Source: Agelaius tricolor
Lineage: Eukaryota; Chordata; Aves; Passeriformes; Icteridae
DNA length: 64,000 nucleotides
Reading direction: 5' to 3'
Assembly: GCA_023055355.1 (NCBI GenBank)
Contig: JALJCS010000028.1
Span: 7,316,418 to 7,380,417, forward strand
Of this stretch, positions 14,401 through 24,844 are shown in pieces. The first letter of the stretch is position 1. Each line of letters begins with the position of its first letter. The notes beneath the pieces are model-generated. The model was not told the origin of the DNA. It saw only the letters and a program-made list of their open reading frames with translations, and made no database searches. A program made the position numbers and the translations under genes.

Positions 14401-17400
14401 TGTGGTGAGAGAAGAAAAACTATAATTGAGAAGAAAAAACTCTGCATGTTGTTAGTGACCAGCTCCTGGCAGTAATCCTTAAAATAGAGATAATTTCACA
14501 GAATTGTTTAGGCTGGGAGATCTCTCCAAGCTTGAGTCCAGCCTGCCTTCTATTTGAGAACAAAGCAGTAGTAGTAGTTCTGAAGTCAGACACACCAGAT
14601 ACTTGTGGTGAGAGAAGAAAAACTATAAATGAGAAGAAAAGCCCTGCACATTGTTAGTGACCAGCTCCTGGGAGTAATCCTTAAAATAGAGATAATTTCA
14701 CAGAATTGTTTAGGCTAGGAAATATCTGCAAGCTTGAGTCCAGCCTTCCTTCTATTTGAGAACAAAGTAATTCTAAAGTCAGACACACCAGACTCTTTTA
14801 TAAATGAGAAGAAAAACCCTCCATGTTGTTAGTGACCAGCTCCTGGGGAGTAATCCTTAAAATAGAAATAATTTCACAGAATTGTTTAGGCTGGGAGATA
14901 TCTCCAAGCTTGAGTCCAGCCTTCCTTCTATTTGAGAACAAAGTAATTCTAAAGTCAGACACACCAGACATTTTTATAAATAAGAAGAAAAACCCTCCAT
15001 GTTGTTAGTGATCAGCTCCAGGGGAGTAATCCTTAAAATAGAAATAATTTCACAGAATTGTTCAGGCTGAGAAATATCTCCAAGCTTGAGTCCAGCCTTC
15101 CTTCTATGTTGAAGACAAAGCAGTAGTTCTAAAATCAGACACACCAAACGTTTTTATAAATAAGAAAAACTCTGCATGTTGTTAGTGACCAGCTCCTGGG
15201 GACTAATTCTTAAACTTCAAAACTTAAAATTAAGAATTAAATCTATTAAATCTTGAAAACGAAATTCTTAAACTTCAGCTGGCTCTCGACAGCACAGAAA
15301 TATAAAGAAACTTTGATTTGCAGGCACTAAATAAGCTTGAATTTTTAGGAGATGTGGAAACCACGTTCAGTTTCTGCCATTCATTTGACACCCAAGGCAG
15401 CAGCAGCAGGCTGCAGTAATGCTTGCTCTCGTGGCAGGTCCTCAATGAGGTGGTGGTGGATCGTGGCCCTTCCTCCTACCTGTCCAACGTGGACGTGTTC
15501 CTGGACGGGCACCTGATCACCACAGTGCAGGGGGACGGTGAGTGCTGCTCCCTGCCAGCCTGGGCCTGCTGGGGGATTTCCTCTCCTGGAAACACAGCTC
15601 CAGTCCCTGCTGCCAGCAAACAGAGGGTGTGTTCCACACTGGGAGGCTGGAGGTGCTGAAAGATTTTCTTGCTGGGCATGTGAGGGCAAGTGGCTCTTTT
15701 TTGGAGTGTTGTGTTTCAGGCTAAGGGGAAGAAATAGCTCAGAAGGGTTGGCCTGGGTACCTGGGATTGCTAAAGGCAAACAGTCTCAGCTCATGAACAG
15801 CAGGAGTTATGTTTAAAGCTCTTAACGAAAAAAAAAATGAAAGTCACTATTAGAAAATTGTGTAAGCTGAGTTTGTGCAACTCCTGAAAGCACATGGCAG
15901 GGTCAGGGGCAGCTTCTCTGTGTGTGTGTGTGTGCTGGCCTGCAGTGGGGCTGTGAAATGCAGGGGGAGCTTCACATTCCTGGCACGGGGTGTGCTGGTG
16001 TCCCCAGAGCAGTCCTGGTTCAGAGCTGCTGGCACTGCCCTGTTGCTGTCCCCAGGGGTGCCAATAGGGTTTGTTGGTGTCCCCCAGAGCAATCCCTGTT
16101 GCTGTCCCCAGGGGTGAGGGTGGGATTTGTTGGTGTGTCCCAGAGCAGTCCCTGGTTTTTAAAGCTGATGTCCCTGCCCTGTTGCTGTCCCCAGGGGTGC
16201 CAATAGGGTTTGTTGGTGTCCCCCAGAGCGGTCCCTGGTTGTTAATGCTGATGTCCCTGCCCTGTTGCTGTCCCCAGGGGTGCCAATAGGTTTTGTTGCA
16301 GTCCCTGGTTGTCAATGCTGATGTCCCTGCCCTGTTGCTGTCCCCAGGGGTGACAGTAGGGTTTGTTGGTGTCCCCCAGAGCAATCCCTGCTGATGTCCC
16401 TGCCCTGTTGCTGTCCCCAGGGGTGAGGTGAGGGTGGGATTTGTTGGTGTCCCCCAGAGCAATCCCTGCTGATGTCCCTGTCCTGTTGCTGTCCCCAGGG
16501 GTGCCAATAGGGTTTGTTGGTGTCCCCCAGAGCAATCCTTGTTCAATGTTTGCTGTCCCCAGGGGTGATCGTCTCCACGCCCACCGGCAGCACCGCCTAC
16601 GCCGCGGCGGCCGGAGCGTCCATGATCCACCCCAACGTCCCGGCCATCATGATCACCCCCATCTGCCCCCACTCCCTGTCCTTCAGACCCATCGTGGTTC
16701 CTGCTGGAGTGGAACTCAAGGTGGGCTTTTCTCTCATTTTCTTGCTCTCTGTGGGTTAAAAACTTCAGCAATGAGAGGAGGGTGGGAAGTGTTGTGTGGC
16801 TCCTGCGTCCTCTCACTTGGGGCTGGATCACACCAAGTCTGCTTCAAGATTGTGCCTTTCTTTAGAAGAATTTGCCCAGTTAAAATTGAGGCTTTTGCCC
16901 AGTTAAAATTGAGGCTTTTGCCCAGTTAAAATTGAGGCTTTTGCCCAGTTAAAATTGAGGCTTTTGCCCAGTTAAAATTGAGGCTTTTGCCCAGTTAAAA
17001 TTGAAGAATTTTGCCCAGTTAAAATTGAAGAATTTTGCCCAGTTAAAATTGAAGATTTTTGCCCAGTGAAAACTGAAGATTTTTGCCCAGTGAAAACTGA
17101 AGATTTTGCCCACTTTAATAAATTTAAGTGGAATATTTTACACTTTTCCTACTGGACTGTAGTTCTGTAACATTCTACAAAATGGGAATTCCTGCATTTG
17201 CATTCTGAAAAATGTTCCAGAATCTTGGCTAAAGTGCCTGTAAATGATCAGTGAAGGGAATCAAAAATTCTCCTTTCATGCAGAAATATTGCAGATCTTA
17301 AGTATTTACTGGTAGCACTATCTGCAATTCAGTATTTAGGTTTTTTTTAATGTTGTCTTGCAGAAAAAAAGACATTTAATGCTGAATATAAAATAGACTT

Positions 17401-19469
17401 GGTTAATGGGTATTTTGGACAAATACTCTTGTGCAAGGAAGAATCTCTTTTTCCTTTTGTCCTGGGGGTGTTGGAGGATTAGCATTGAGAAATGAGTGTG
17501 TTCTGGACTTTTTGTTCCTGTTGTACAACACAAATTCAATGTTTATTCATGGCACAGCTCTCAGCCCACACTTGGGTGTCAGTGGGTGTTACTGGCCAGT
17601 GGTGGTTCATTCTTTTAATTAGGAATGTAATTTAAATAGGAGGCAAACTTCCTAAATTTGATACCTTTGGATTCATTATGTACTAAAATGTATTTTTCTG
17701 GATTAACTTCATTATTTTTCTTGAAAGAAAAGCTAAGCCAGCTCCTGTAACTGAACTAAAGTTACAGGAACTGAACTGGAAGGAAGAGACAGGCTGGAAC
17801 TGGAAGGTCTGTGTGAGTTGTGACCTTGTACTTATAAAAAAGGGATTTACTGCATATAGAAGAACATATAATTATAAACAAAAAATCAAGTTTTGGAGCG
17901 TGAGTGGTGTTACTGCACTGCTGCCATGGACAGCTGAGGGGTTCCAGTGCAGTGTGGAGTTCCAGGGGCTCAGTGCTGCATCAGAGGGAGGGTGGAGGAG
18001 GTGTTTGTTCCTTGCTCTGAGTTTTGGACCATTCCTGTTTTTCAGATCATGCTCTCCCCAGATGCCAGGAACACAGCGTGGGTTTCCTTTGATGGGAGGA
18101 AGAGGCAGGAAATCTGCCATGGAGACAGGTCAGACCTTTCTTCTGATTCTATTCTCTCTAAGTATAGAAAAGCCTGATTCATGCAGCTCCCTCATTCTCT
18201 AACATCTGCCAAAAGGGTTTTTGGCAATGAAGGAAGAAGCTTTTATAAGCCCTAACACCTCCTAGAGCACAGACTGCACTAAAAGGATTTCATTTCTAAC
18301 TTGAGTTCTTTAGATCTTCCCATAAAAGCAAGGGAAATGTTCAGACTCTGTAAACATTGCATGCTTGGCAGGGAGGAAGGGCATATCTTTAGAAAACTCT
18401 AAATTTTAACTTCAAGATAAATCTTAGCAATTCTGAAAGCTACAAACCAACAGGAGCTGCCTGTGAGCACAGGTGCTGGAACACTCCCCATGCTTTAAAC
18501 TGGGTTAACTGGGAGGGCTTGTGGTCACTTCTGTGGCCTTGAGTGAGCACAAGGGTGAGCAGTCCCTCAGTTTTGTGTCCAGAATGTGCTGGTGGAGGTG
18601 TTAAAAGGCAGCTCTGGGAAGGAGATTGGCAGATGGGTTCTTCAGGGGGCCCTTTTTCCTCTGGGCCCACACGAGGTGCCCTGAGGGGAAATGCAGAGCT
18701 GGTGTAACCCTCCAAACCCTGCATCCTGAGCAGGGCTCATTCCCTCTGAGTTTGCATCATCTATAGAGGAGTTTGGATCATCTATAAAGGAGTCAGGAGC
18801 CCAATAAAGTTCCAAACACAAAGTTTGGCCCTCGGTTACACTTTTGGGCATGTTGCATAAAACTTGAATCCTTGGGTTTGTTGCATAAAACTTGAAACTG
18901 AAAGGTGCCCAGTAAAGATCCAAACACAAGGTTTGGCCCTTGGTTACACTCTGGAATCCTTGGGCATGTTGCATAAAACTTGAAACTGAAAGGTGCCCAG
19001 TAAAGACTCAAACTCAAGGTTTGGCCTTCAGTTACACTCAGGAATTTCTGGGTTTATTGCTTAAAATTGGAAACCCAAAGGCTGAGGTGGTGCCCTGGGT
19101 TTCCTTTGTCCCTGTGTGGGTGCAGGATGCCACGGAGGGTTCCCAGACACGTCACACAGGTGTCCCCAGAGCTCTGCTGGTTCTCTTGGGATCAGCTGTG
19201 GCTGTGCTCACCGGGCATGGCAGGCTGCTGTTTGGCAGTGAGTCACTGTGTGCTGGGTGGGAGCAGCCTGGGCTGTGCAGGGTGTTGCTGTCCCTGCCTG
19301 ACCTGCCCTGTGCTGTTGCAGTATCAGCATCACTACCTCGTGCTACCCCCTCCCCTCCATCTGCTTCCGGGACCCCGTCAGCGACTGGTTCGAGAGCCTG
19401 GCCCAGTGCCTGCACTGGAACGTGCGCAAGAAGCAGAACAACTTCGCTGTGGAGGAGGAGGAGTTCTGA
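2470..19469 (+). CDS. NADK: NAD kinase, complete coding region in 11 exons
   Basis: Cytosolic NAD kinase phosphorylates NAD+ to NADP+ with ATP. Coding exons are 2470-2642, 6735-6818, 10803-10932, 11922-12030, 12288-12373, 12638-12740, 13567-13718, 15438-15537, 16563-16720, 18046-18128 and 19322-19469. Every junction is GT-AG and the phases join into one 1,326-nt frame of 441 residues plus stop; human NADK is about 446. The start MEMSREK is like the human start. Seen in the translation: an N-terminal [17 protein letters not shown] segment (a regulatory phosphorylation region in the family), the GGDG motif at residues 181-184 (exon 5, Asp183 the expected catalytic base), the NE pair at 282-283 (exon 8), the [11 protein letters not shown]-binding motif at 318-325 (exon 9), and an acidic tail ending EEEEF. 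The coding start exon probably begins at 2429 after a CCCCTGCAG acceptor, so the promoter is outside the window. Introns are swollen by private tandem repeats. No coding lesion was seen. Confidence 0.96.
2721..3265 (+). repeat. Two-copy 260-bp direct duplication in NADK intron
   Basis: The segment beginning TAAAAACGCACCTCGGAAGG at 2721 recurs as TAAAAATGCACCTTGGAAGG at 2981, and similarity continues through shared landmarks (GTTGACTAAGAGCAG, GAGGCAGCAAAAAGT, TTTGGAGCCAACTTTCTG) to about 3260. The copies differ by scattered substitutions and small indels. It starts 78 bp after the exon 1 donor. Confidence 0.9.
3588..3865 (+). repeat. 46-bp minisatellite, about 6 copies
   Basis: The unit contains AGCTGCTCTGTGTTTGTGGC followed by TCAGTGTGTTTGATGCTTTA and repeats about six times with few changes. 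It lies in NADK intron 1. Confidence 0.93.
3866..5509 (+). other. NADK intron 1, no recognised element
   Basis: Unique-looking intronic sequence. Open frames at 4353-4730 and 4765-5151 lack splice context, domains or any match I recognise, and I read them as chance. A short G run lies near 5351. Confidence 0.5.
5510..6414 (-). mobile_element. Solo LTR (endogenous retrovirus), expanded internally
   Basis: Read on the minus strand, the element starts TGTCATGGACATGTTTCATG and ends in CA near 5510. It shares landmarks with the plus-strand LTR at 28839-29238: a TTTTTTCTC..GAGAAG..GAG block near the 5' end, a GTTATCATTCTTT-like block, a TATATATCATAAAATAAT-like block, and CTTCTGAAAC-TGGAGTC followed by a CTCATCTCTTCC-type 3' end. 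Flanking hexamers GGGGTT (5504-5509) and GGTGTT (6415-6420) could be a decayed target-site duplication. About 570 bp in the middle is a minisatellite built from LTR sequence. I recognise the sequence style as a passerine LTR family but cannot name the subfamily. No retroviral coding sequence is present. Confidence 0.75.
5668..6245 (+). repeat. ~45-bp AT-rich minisatellite inside the LTR
   Basis: The unit is AAGATTTTATCAGAAAGTTT followed by GAAAAGGATAAAAAAGAATG and ATAA, in about 12-13 variable copies. Variants are GATAAC/GATAAA and GAAAAGG/GAAAGGG. It produces a spurious minus-strand frame at 5733-5984. Confidence 0.93.
6905..7885 (-). mobile_element. CR1 LINE 3' part, minus orientation, with tandem amplification
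   Basis: The plus strand reads as the reverse complement of an avian CR1 tail: CAGAATCCCCAGGTTGGAAG, then GAGACCTTCAAGACCATGGA, a GGCACCCAGTGCCACACCCA block, GTGACTCCAGCACCTCCCTG-like text, and CTCCTTTTCTCCAGGCTGAG near 7835-7855. The first ~180 bp is repeated about four times (6910-7510), so a local duplication arose inside the CR1 copy. It begins about 85 bp after NADK exon 2. The frame 6636-7316 on + and the frame 7138-7506 on - are products of the repeat. Confidence 0.82.
8300..8440 (+). mobile_element. CR1 LINE 3' end fragment, plus orientation
   Basis: GGACTGGATGGGCTTGAAGG followed by CCCTTCCAACCCAAACCATT is the characteristic CR1 3' end, here stopping at CTATTTTTTG. It is truncated at its 5' side. 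It lies in NADK intron 2. Confidence 0.85.
8441..9848 (+). other. NADK intron 2, no recognised element
   Basis: Unique-looking intronic sequence between the CR1 fragment and the 38-bp minisatellite. A short GC-rich stretch (8570-8780) includes ATATAAAACC at 8689, but no exon or CpG island is evident. Confidence 0.45.
9849..10437 (+). repeat. 38-bp minisatellite, about 15 copies
   Basis: The unit is AACATCCCTGCAATGGGAAT followed by TATTGCATTTCCCTCAGG. Variants carry AATCCCTGCAGTG and TTCATTCAG. Because 38 is not a multiple of 3, the same sequence opens several overlapping frames (9875-10498 and others), which are not genes. Confidence 0.95.
10424..10722 (+). repeat. ~82-bp tandem repeat derived from the 38-bp unit
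   Basis: The unit joins CATCCCTGCAATGGGAATTC to TTGCCTTTCCCTGCCTGCTG and TGTTCTCCATACATGAATAC, in about 3.5 copies. Its first part is the 38-bp unit of the preceding array, so this looks like a second round of amplification. It ends about 80 bp before the NADK exon 3 acceptor. Confidence 0.9.
10866..11580 (+). repeat. Tandem triplication of the NADK exon 3 3' half and donor
   Basis: The second half of exon 3 (ATTAAGAAGATCCGTGATGC through CTCACTGAG and the GTGAGAAAAT donor) recurs at about 11136-11210 and, shortened by an internal 11-bp deletion, at about 11378-11440, with the downstream intron (GATTCTGTGCAG, GAATTTAAGATCAGTATGA) also repeated. Spacing is about 269 and 242 bp. The copies lack the acceptor and 5' half of the exon. 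Confidence 0.92.
13925..15205 (+). repeat. 176-203-bp tandem array, 7 copies, in NADK intron 7
   Basis: CACAGAATTGTTTAGGCTGG (or a near variant) occurs at about 13932, 14108, 14293, 14496, 14698, 14874 and 15050. The unit also contains AAGCTTGAGTCCAGCCTTCC and CATGTTGTTAGTGACCAGCT. The CACAGAAT..TGGGAGAT..GAGTCCAGCC core resembles a reversed CR1 3' segment, so the founder may have been a CR1 remnant. Confidence 0.93.
15985..16562 (+). repeat. Minisatellite carrying copies of the NADK exon 9 acceptor
   Basis: A variable 58-85-bp unit contains GTTGCTGTCCCCAGGGGTG followed by a GTTTGTTGGTGTCCCCCAGA block. AG of the TGTCCCCAG|GGGTG string ends at about 16054, 16111, 16194, 16277, 16347, 16420 and 16498, and the authentic acceptor at 16562 is the eighth member. 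It produces the spurious minus-strand frame 15791-16831. Confidence 0.93.
16862..17115 (+). repeat. 23-bp minisatellite, about 10 copies
   Basis: The unit is AGGCTTTTGCCCAGTTAAAA plus TTG, drifting to GAAGATTTTTGCCCAGTGAAAACT at the 3' end. It lies in NADK intron 9, starting ~140 bp after the exon 9 donor. From 17115 to exon 10 (18046) no recognised element was seen. Confidence 0.93.
18780..19078 (+). repeat. ~87-bp tandem repeat, 3-4 copies
   Basis: Repeated blocks AAACTGAAAGGTGCCCAGTA and GGTTTGGCCCTTGGTTACAC with GTTGCATAAAACTTG between them. It lies in NADK intron 10. Confidence 0.85.
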
Positions 19470-22400
19470 GGAGCAGGGCTCTGGCAGTGCCATGAGGCAC
19501 AATCCTCCCCTCTGCTGGATTTTGGAATCCTGGGATGTGGCAGAATCCTCCCCTCTGCTGGGTTTGGAGCACTGGGATGTGGCAGAATCCTCCCCTCTGC
19601 TGGATTTTGGAGCCCTGGGATGTGGCAGAATCCTAATCCCTCCCCTCTGTTGGATATTGGAGCCCTGGGATGTGGCAGAATCCCAATCCCTTCCCTCTGC
19701 TGGGTTTGGAGCACTGGGATGTGACAGAATCCCTCTCATCTGCTGGGTTTTGGAGCCCTGGGATGTGGCAGAATCCCAATCCCTCCCTTCTGTTGGATAT
19801 TGGAGCCCTGGGATGTGACAGAATCCCTCCCCTCACTGGGATGTGGCAGAATCCCAATCCCTCCCCTCTGTTGGATTTTGGAGCCCTGGGATGTGGCAGA
19901 ATCCCAATCCCTCCCCTCTGCTGGGTTTTGGAGCTGCCCTGAGCTTGTGGCTGATGTCCCTCAGGGTTGGGAAGGGTTGTGCTCCTTCCTGTGCATCAGG
20001 AGGGGCAGTGGAAGGCTCTGATGGTTCTGATCCAGTGTGAATTTCCTTCCAGATGAGCAGTGGATTATTCCTGACTGCTGTCCAAAACCACATCTGCAGA
20101 TCTGATTGTAACTTCTGACTTACCAGTTCCATGGTAGGCTGAATGTAGCTACACCAGGGAAAAGTGGCATTAAAATCTTGCATTTGATAGTTTATAACTC
20201 CATTTAACACTGCTAGGAACAGAAAGGCTCTGAGAAGTTTTCTTTAAAAAAAAAAAAAAGTTCCTCTTTGTTATCTTAAACACACCTTGCCCAGAAAATA
20301 CTTTCTTACTTGCAAGTGTGACACACTGAAGAAACACCCACAAAGGATGTTTTTTATTAATAGATGGAATTAGTAATAAAAAGTATATATTTTTTATATA
20401 TACACTTCTTTCTCTTGTGCCCATATGAGCAGTGGTTGACCCTTGGCTGTCAGCACTGTGGAAACAGCCACAAACAGCAGGGATGAGCATTAATTATTTG
20501 TAGCTGAGCTAATTCACAGCTCTGCCCTTCCTCTTGGTGGGAGTCATCCACGTGTTGGCTTTTTGTTATTATTTTTGTTTGATTCCCTGGGATAAATGGT
20601 AGCATTAGAGACTATCATGTTAAAATAATAATAATAATAAATTCTCCAAGTGTTCAAGAAGAATCTGGACTTCAGTTGCTACTGAATTCACTGTTGTCCT
20701 GAAGAAAATATCCTGTTCTAAGATCCTGAATGCCCTCAACTTCCATGGATACCTCCCAGCTCCTGGTGCTGAGTGAGCCAGGGTGGGATTCTGCATTGGT
20801 GACTGCAGAAATGAGAGGACACATTCCCAGTGCAGTAGCACCGGTGCCTTCAGCACACTCAAGATTATTCTAAGTCTCACATTTACTTTTTTTAAGATGC
20901 TTTCAAATGTTTCTAACTTCTCTCTGTACATATTTTATTGTATGTGCTTTTATGGAAGAACAAAAAACAAAAACCAAACCCCACCACAAGAACCAGTTGG
21001 GGTGGGGGGAAAGGGTTTGCCCTGTGCTTCAAGTGCAGAATTAGCAAAGCCAAGGAAAATGTTTACATTGATGTTCTCTGTGGTGCAGTCTCTGGAGCAT
21101 TTGATCCAAACTTCAGCATTTTCAAGTCTTGCTGCATGGCTCACTGCAGGGAGGGACAGGAGCTGTTCAGTGCCTGAGGCAGAAGTGCCCAGGATTGAAT
21201 TTCCTGCCTGGGCTGGGATTTCCTGGGGCACCCAGGGAGAATCTCTGCTGAAATTCCTCATGATTGTCTTACGGTGTTTCTGTGGTCCAAAGTGGAAATG
21301 GGAAATGGTTTCATTTCCAGCCTCTGCCTGCCCTGTGTCCTCTGCTGGTTTCAGTCATGTCCTTCCCCTTTTGGAGGCTGAGCTCATGAAATGCAGGTGA
21401 GAGAATTTTCCAGAAAAGAGAAACAAACTCTTGGTAACGATTCAAATCTCAATGAACAGCGTTGCTATAAAGGAACACTTGGTTTGTACATTTTGTAACA
21501 TAGAATATTGCTTTGGTTTGGCCAAAACCAGATGGATTTTGGGATATCTGGGAGAATATCCAGAGAGCTTTTGGGATTTCTCTTTCACTTGAATCTGCAG
21601 TAATTGTTTTATCACTGTTTTGAAGCTGCTTACGGGTTTCCTGAGTGGAGTATTCAGTTATTTGATAACTGCTTACTTTTTCAACTAGAGAACTGTCAGG
21701 CTTGTTTGCTTTGAACTCTTTTATTTAACATGCAATAATTGAGAGAAGGAACAGGGTCTGGTGTCTAGAGAAATGTGTGCATGAGTGGAGAATGAGCAGT
21801 TCTAGGCACACTGGGGAGTGGAAAATCATTTTGCAGAGGTGAAATGATTTATGAGCCTTATCTAGTATTTTTTTAAAGATAAAACTATATTCAGCACTTT
21901 TTATTTATGCTTTTTATAATAGTAAAGCTATTCTCGACTAAACTGCCGAACTTTTAATTTTCAGAGTGCACAGGTAATTAATTAAATCTGTAATCAAAGT
22001 GTACTGAGCTACTTTAGGTCTACATTAGGGGTTGGCTTGAAATTTCTTCTTTCAATTCATCACCTGCTGCAATTGCATTGTGGCTCTGAGGCTGCTGCAG
22101 CTTTGCTTGTACAGAATTCTGAGAAAAGGAAATTTCTGGGGCTGCTGAGCCCAGGCAGAGCTGCAGCCCTGGCTCAGGGGCTCCAGGCCTGGCTTTTCCT
22201 CCAAAAGCTGCCTTGATTCTCCCTGGCCCAGCTCTCACAGCCTGGGCTGTGTTGATCCATCACAGATCTGAGTGTGCAAAGTCCCTTTCCAAGGCTTTTA
22301 ATCTGCAAACTGCAGGCAAGTGAGGCTGCAGCAGCCCTGGAGTTGTGCATTTCAGCTGCTCCAGGAGTGGGGGAGCTGAAGCAGCAAAAGGCTGGAATGC

Positions 22401-22777
22401 ACCTCACTTTATTGGCAATAAACCCTCCTCTTGCTCATGTAGCTTCTTCAGAATAACTTGGTCAAACTGTGCTAAAAACAGGGGTTTGCTGATTAAGAGT
22501 TTTTAATAAAAGGGTTTGTAAGTCACTGGCACCTCCAAATCCTTTCATCTACAAAGGGCCAAAATGGAAGCTGGGAAATTAATTTGTTTTTAAAACAAAA
22601 AAAAAAAAGTTATCCTCTGGTAGAAATGGAAGAAGTTGTTACCAGCTGTAGTAGGGAATAAAGCAGTGTACTGAATTTTTAAAAGCTAAAAAAATCCTGT
22701 TACATACTGTTAACATATTGAAAACTTGGTTTTAAATATTGTTGAGAAACAAAATATTTTTCAATCCTTTCAATAAA
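19470..22777 (+). other. NADK: NADK 3'UTR with candidate poly(A) signal
   Basis: Sequence after the stop contains the minisatellite, AT-rich stretches and AATAAT microsatellites near 20630, and no further NADK exon. AATAAA at 22772-22777 is followed within 40 bp by a GT-rich stretch (GTTGGATTGGTCG), a typical cleavage context. The UTR end is therefore inferred near 22795. Earlier weak signals exist and shorter isoforms are possible. Confidence 0.6.
19498..19945 (+). repeat. Minisatellite at the start of the NADK 3'UTR
   Basis: A ~43-50-bp unit (CCCTCCCCTCTGCTGGATTT, TGGAGCCCTGGGATGTGGCA, GAATCCCAAT) repeats about nine times, beginning only ~30 bp after the NADK stop codon, so it should be transcribed in the mature mRNA. 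Confidence 0.92.
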
Positions 22778-23329
22778 ACCTTTTTGTAAAGTTGGATTGG
22801 TCGATTTGCTCTTTGTTTGGGGAGAATAGAAAACAGTGAATTCCCAGTCAGGTGCTTGGAATTTTGTGGGGTTTGCATTTCTTATGGGACAGTGGGGTCT
22901 GTTTTGTGGGAATACACCCAAGGCTTTTTTTGAATGTCTGGTACCAGGTTTTCCTCAAAAGTCTCAAAATAATTGCTGGATTTGCTGTGCAACTTGAAAC
23001 AAATCTTGTGTACAACAAGCTGGGCTGCATTAAATAGTGTTTTAAAGGGCCAATGACAGAAATGTGAAGAAAGAAAGAGTTAAGGGTTAAATAGGTAAGG
23101 GTCAGATTAGCTGGTCAAATAATCTGGTAATTTATATCCAGGAAGCTGAGGGTTAAAAATGGGTTTAAATGCCTGTGGCACACTTGGATTTGCACACTTG
23201 CAAACGGGGCTGAAATGCCTCAGGTGCATTTCATCACTTCTCCCATGGAACTTGAGATTAATGAGGTTTTTGATTTTGTAATTAATCTGTAACTCATTCC
23301 AGCAGCTGAGAGGGAAGTGAGGAGCTGCC

Positions 23330-23800
23330 TTCAAATGGAGTTTTTGACAAGGAGATGCCTTCTGCAGGTGAAGGAGCTGATTTAAAGTGAGGTTTTTGTT
23401 TGACAAGGAGATGCCTTCTGCAGGTAAAGGAGCTGATTTAAAGTGAGGTTTTTGTTTGACAAGGAGATGCCTTCTGCAGGTGAAGGAGCTGATTTAAAGT
23501 GAGGTTTTTGTTTGACAAGGAGATGCCTTCTGCAGGTAAAGGAGCTGATTCAAACTGAGGTTTTTGTTTGACAAGGAGATGCCTTCTGCAGGTAAAGGAG
23601 CTGATTTAAAGTGAGGTTTTTCTTTGACAAGGAGATGCCTTCTGCAGGTAAAGGAGCTGATTTAAAGTGAGGTTTTTGTTTGACAAGGAGATGCCTTCTG
23701 CAGATGAAGGAGCTGATTTAAAGTGAGATTTTTGTTTGACAAGGAGATGCCTTCTGCAGGTGAAGGAGCTGATTTAAAGTGAGGTTTTTGTTTTCCAGGA
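23330..23800 (+). repeat. 56-bp minisatellite, about 8 copies, intergenic
   Basis: The unit is GAGGTTTTTGTTTGACAAGG, AGATGCCTTCTGCAGGTAAA and GGAGCTGATTTAAAGT, nearly homogeneous. It lies between the converging 3' ends of NADK and the minus-strand gene. Nothing else was recognised in 22800-24330. Confidence 0.95.
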
Positions 23801-24338
23801 CACCTTGGACAGGGTTTCCCACTGGGCCTGGCTGAGGGAAGGACTGCAAAGGTTTTGTTGGGATGTTTTAATGTTTCATTCTTCCAGCAACAATCCCTGC
23901 TCCACTGGCACTTGTGGGATGAAGTCAGGGGCAGCTGCTGCTCTGTCAGCCCCTGCACACATTGAACCCCTAAATGCCTCCCTGGGGCTGCACATAAAGG
24001 GGATTTGATTCAGGTTTAGGAGATCAAGATGAGAAAAAGACATATTTGTAACAGAGGTTGTGATTTAGATGGTTAGGATGAGGGGAAAAAAGATTACAGC
24101 AATTTTATAGAATCCTTGTAAATCTCCCTAATAAGCTGTAATAAATTTTTAATTTTAATTGCTTTTTGCAGTGTCCAGCTGCAAATAAAGCTGGGTCTTA
24201 GGAGAAGTGCAGGCAATGTCCACAGCACCCAGGAATTCCAGTCCCAACCTCTTCCCTGTCCACTTTTGGAAGGGATTTCCCATTTTATTGGTGCTGTTCC
24301 ATGGGAAATAATTATCCAAACACAAACTGTGCTTATGC

Positions 24339-24344
24339 TTTATT
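24339..24344 (-). other. Candidate poly(A) signal of the minus-strand gene
   Basis: AATAAA on the minus strand lies about 1.2 kb past the stop codon of the membrane-protein gene. A second one lies at 24284-24289. Neither has other support. Confidence 0.4.
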
Positions 24345-24844
24345 ACAAAATAGCCAGTAGTTAAAGGTTCCAGTCAATAAAATACCAAACTTTTAAATTA
24401 CAATATCAAAGGCTTAATTGTAACAGTCCCCCTGGTATGAAATGGCACCTTGGTTACACTGAGGGAGGGGTGAGCTTACAGGGAGTATTTTCCATGTGAA
24501 GCTGGGGTTAACAAAAACCAAAAATAATGGAAATATTCTGAAGGCAGAGGAGGAAAAGCAGCCTTAGAGAGGGGACACCACTGTCAGCAGACCAGCAGGG
24601 CTGGAGCTGCTCTGCAGGAGAGCCAGGCTGGGCAGCACAATCCCCTTCTGAACCCAGCTACACAAGGTGGGTGTGCAGATTTCCTTCATGTTTGTGTCTG
24701 TGCAGGCAGAAAGCACTGAAGGAGCAGCATTCCCCACTCACACACAGGTGTGTGACCCCTGGGCTTCCAAACTGCAGGAAAAGGAGTGAAAGGTGCTTGG
24801 TCCCAGCTGGGAATTTCCCAAACAGGTTTTGCTTTTCAAGCTCT

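Noticed and set aside
13925..15205. Seven ~180-bp units as a centromeric-type satellite
   Set aside because: Too few copies, confined to one intron, and the unit resembles a CR1 remnant.
15791..16831. Minus-strand frame of 346 codons
   Set aside because: It is antisense to the decoy-acceptor minisatellite and NADK exon 9, with no splice signals or family.
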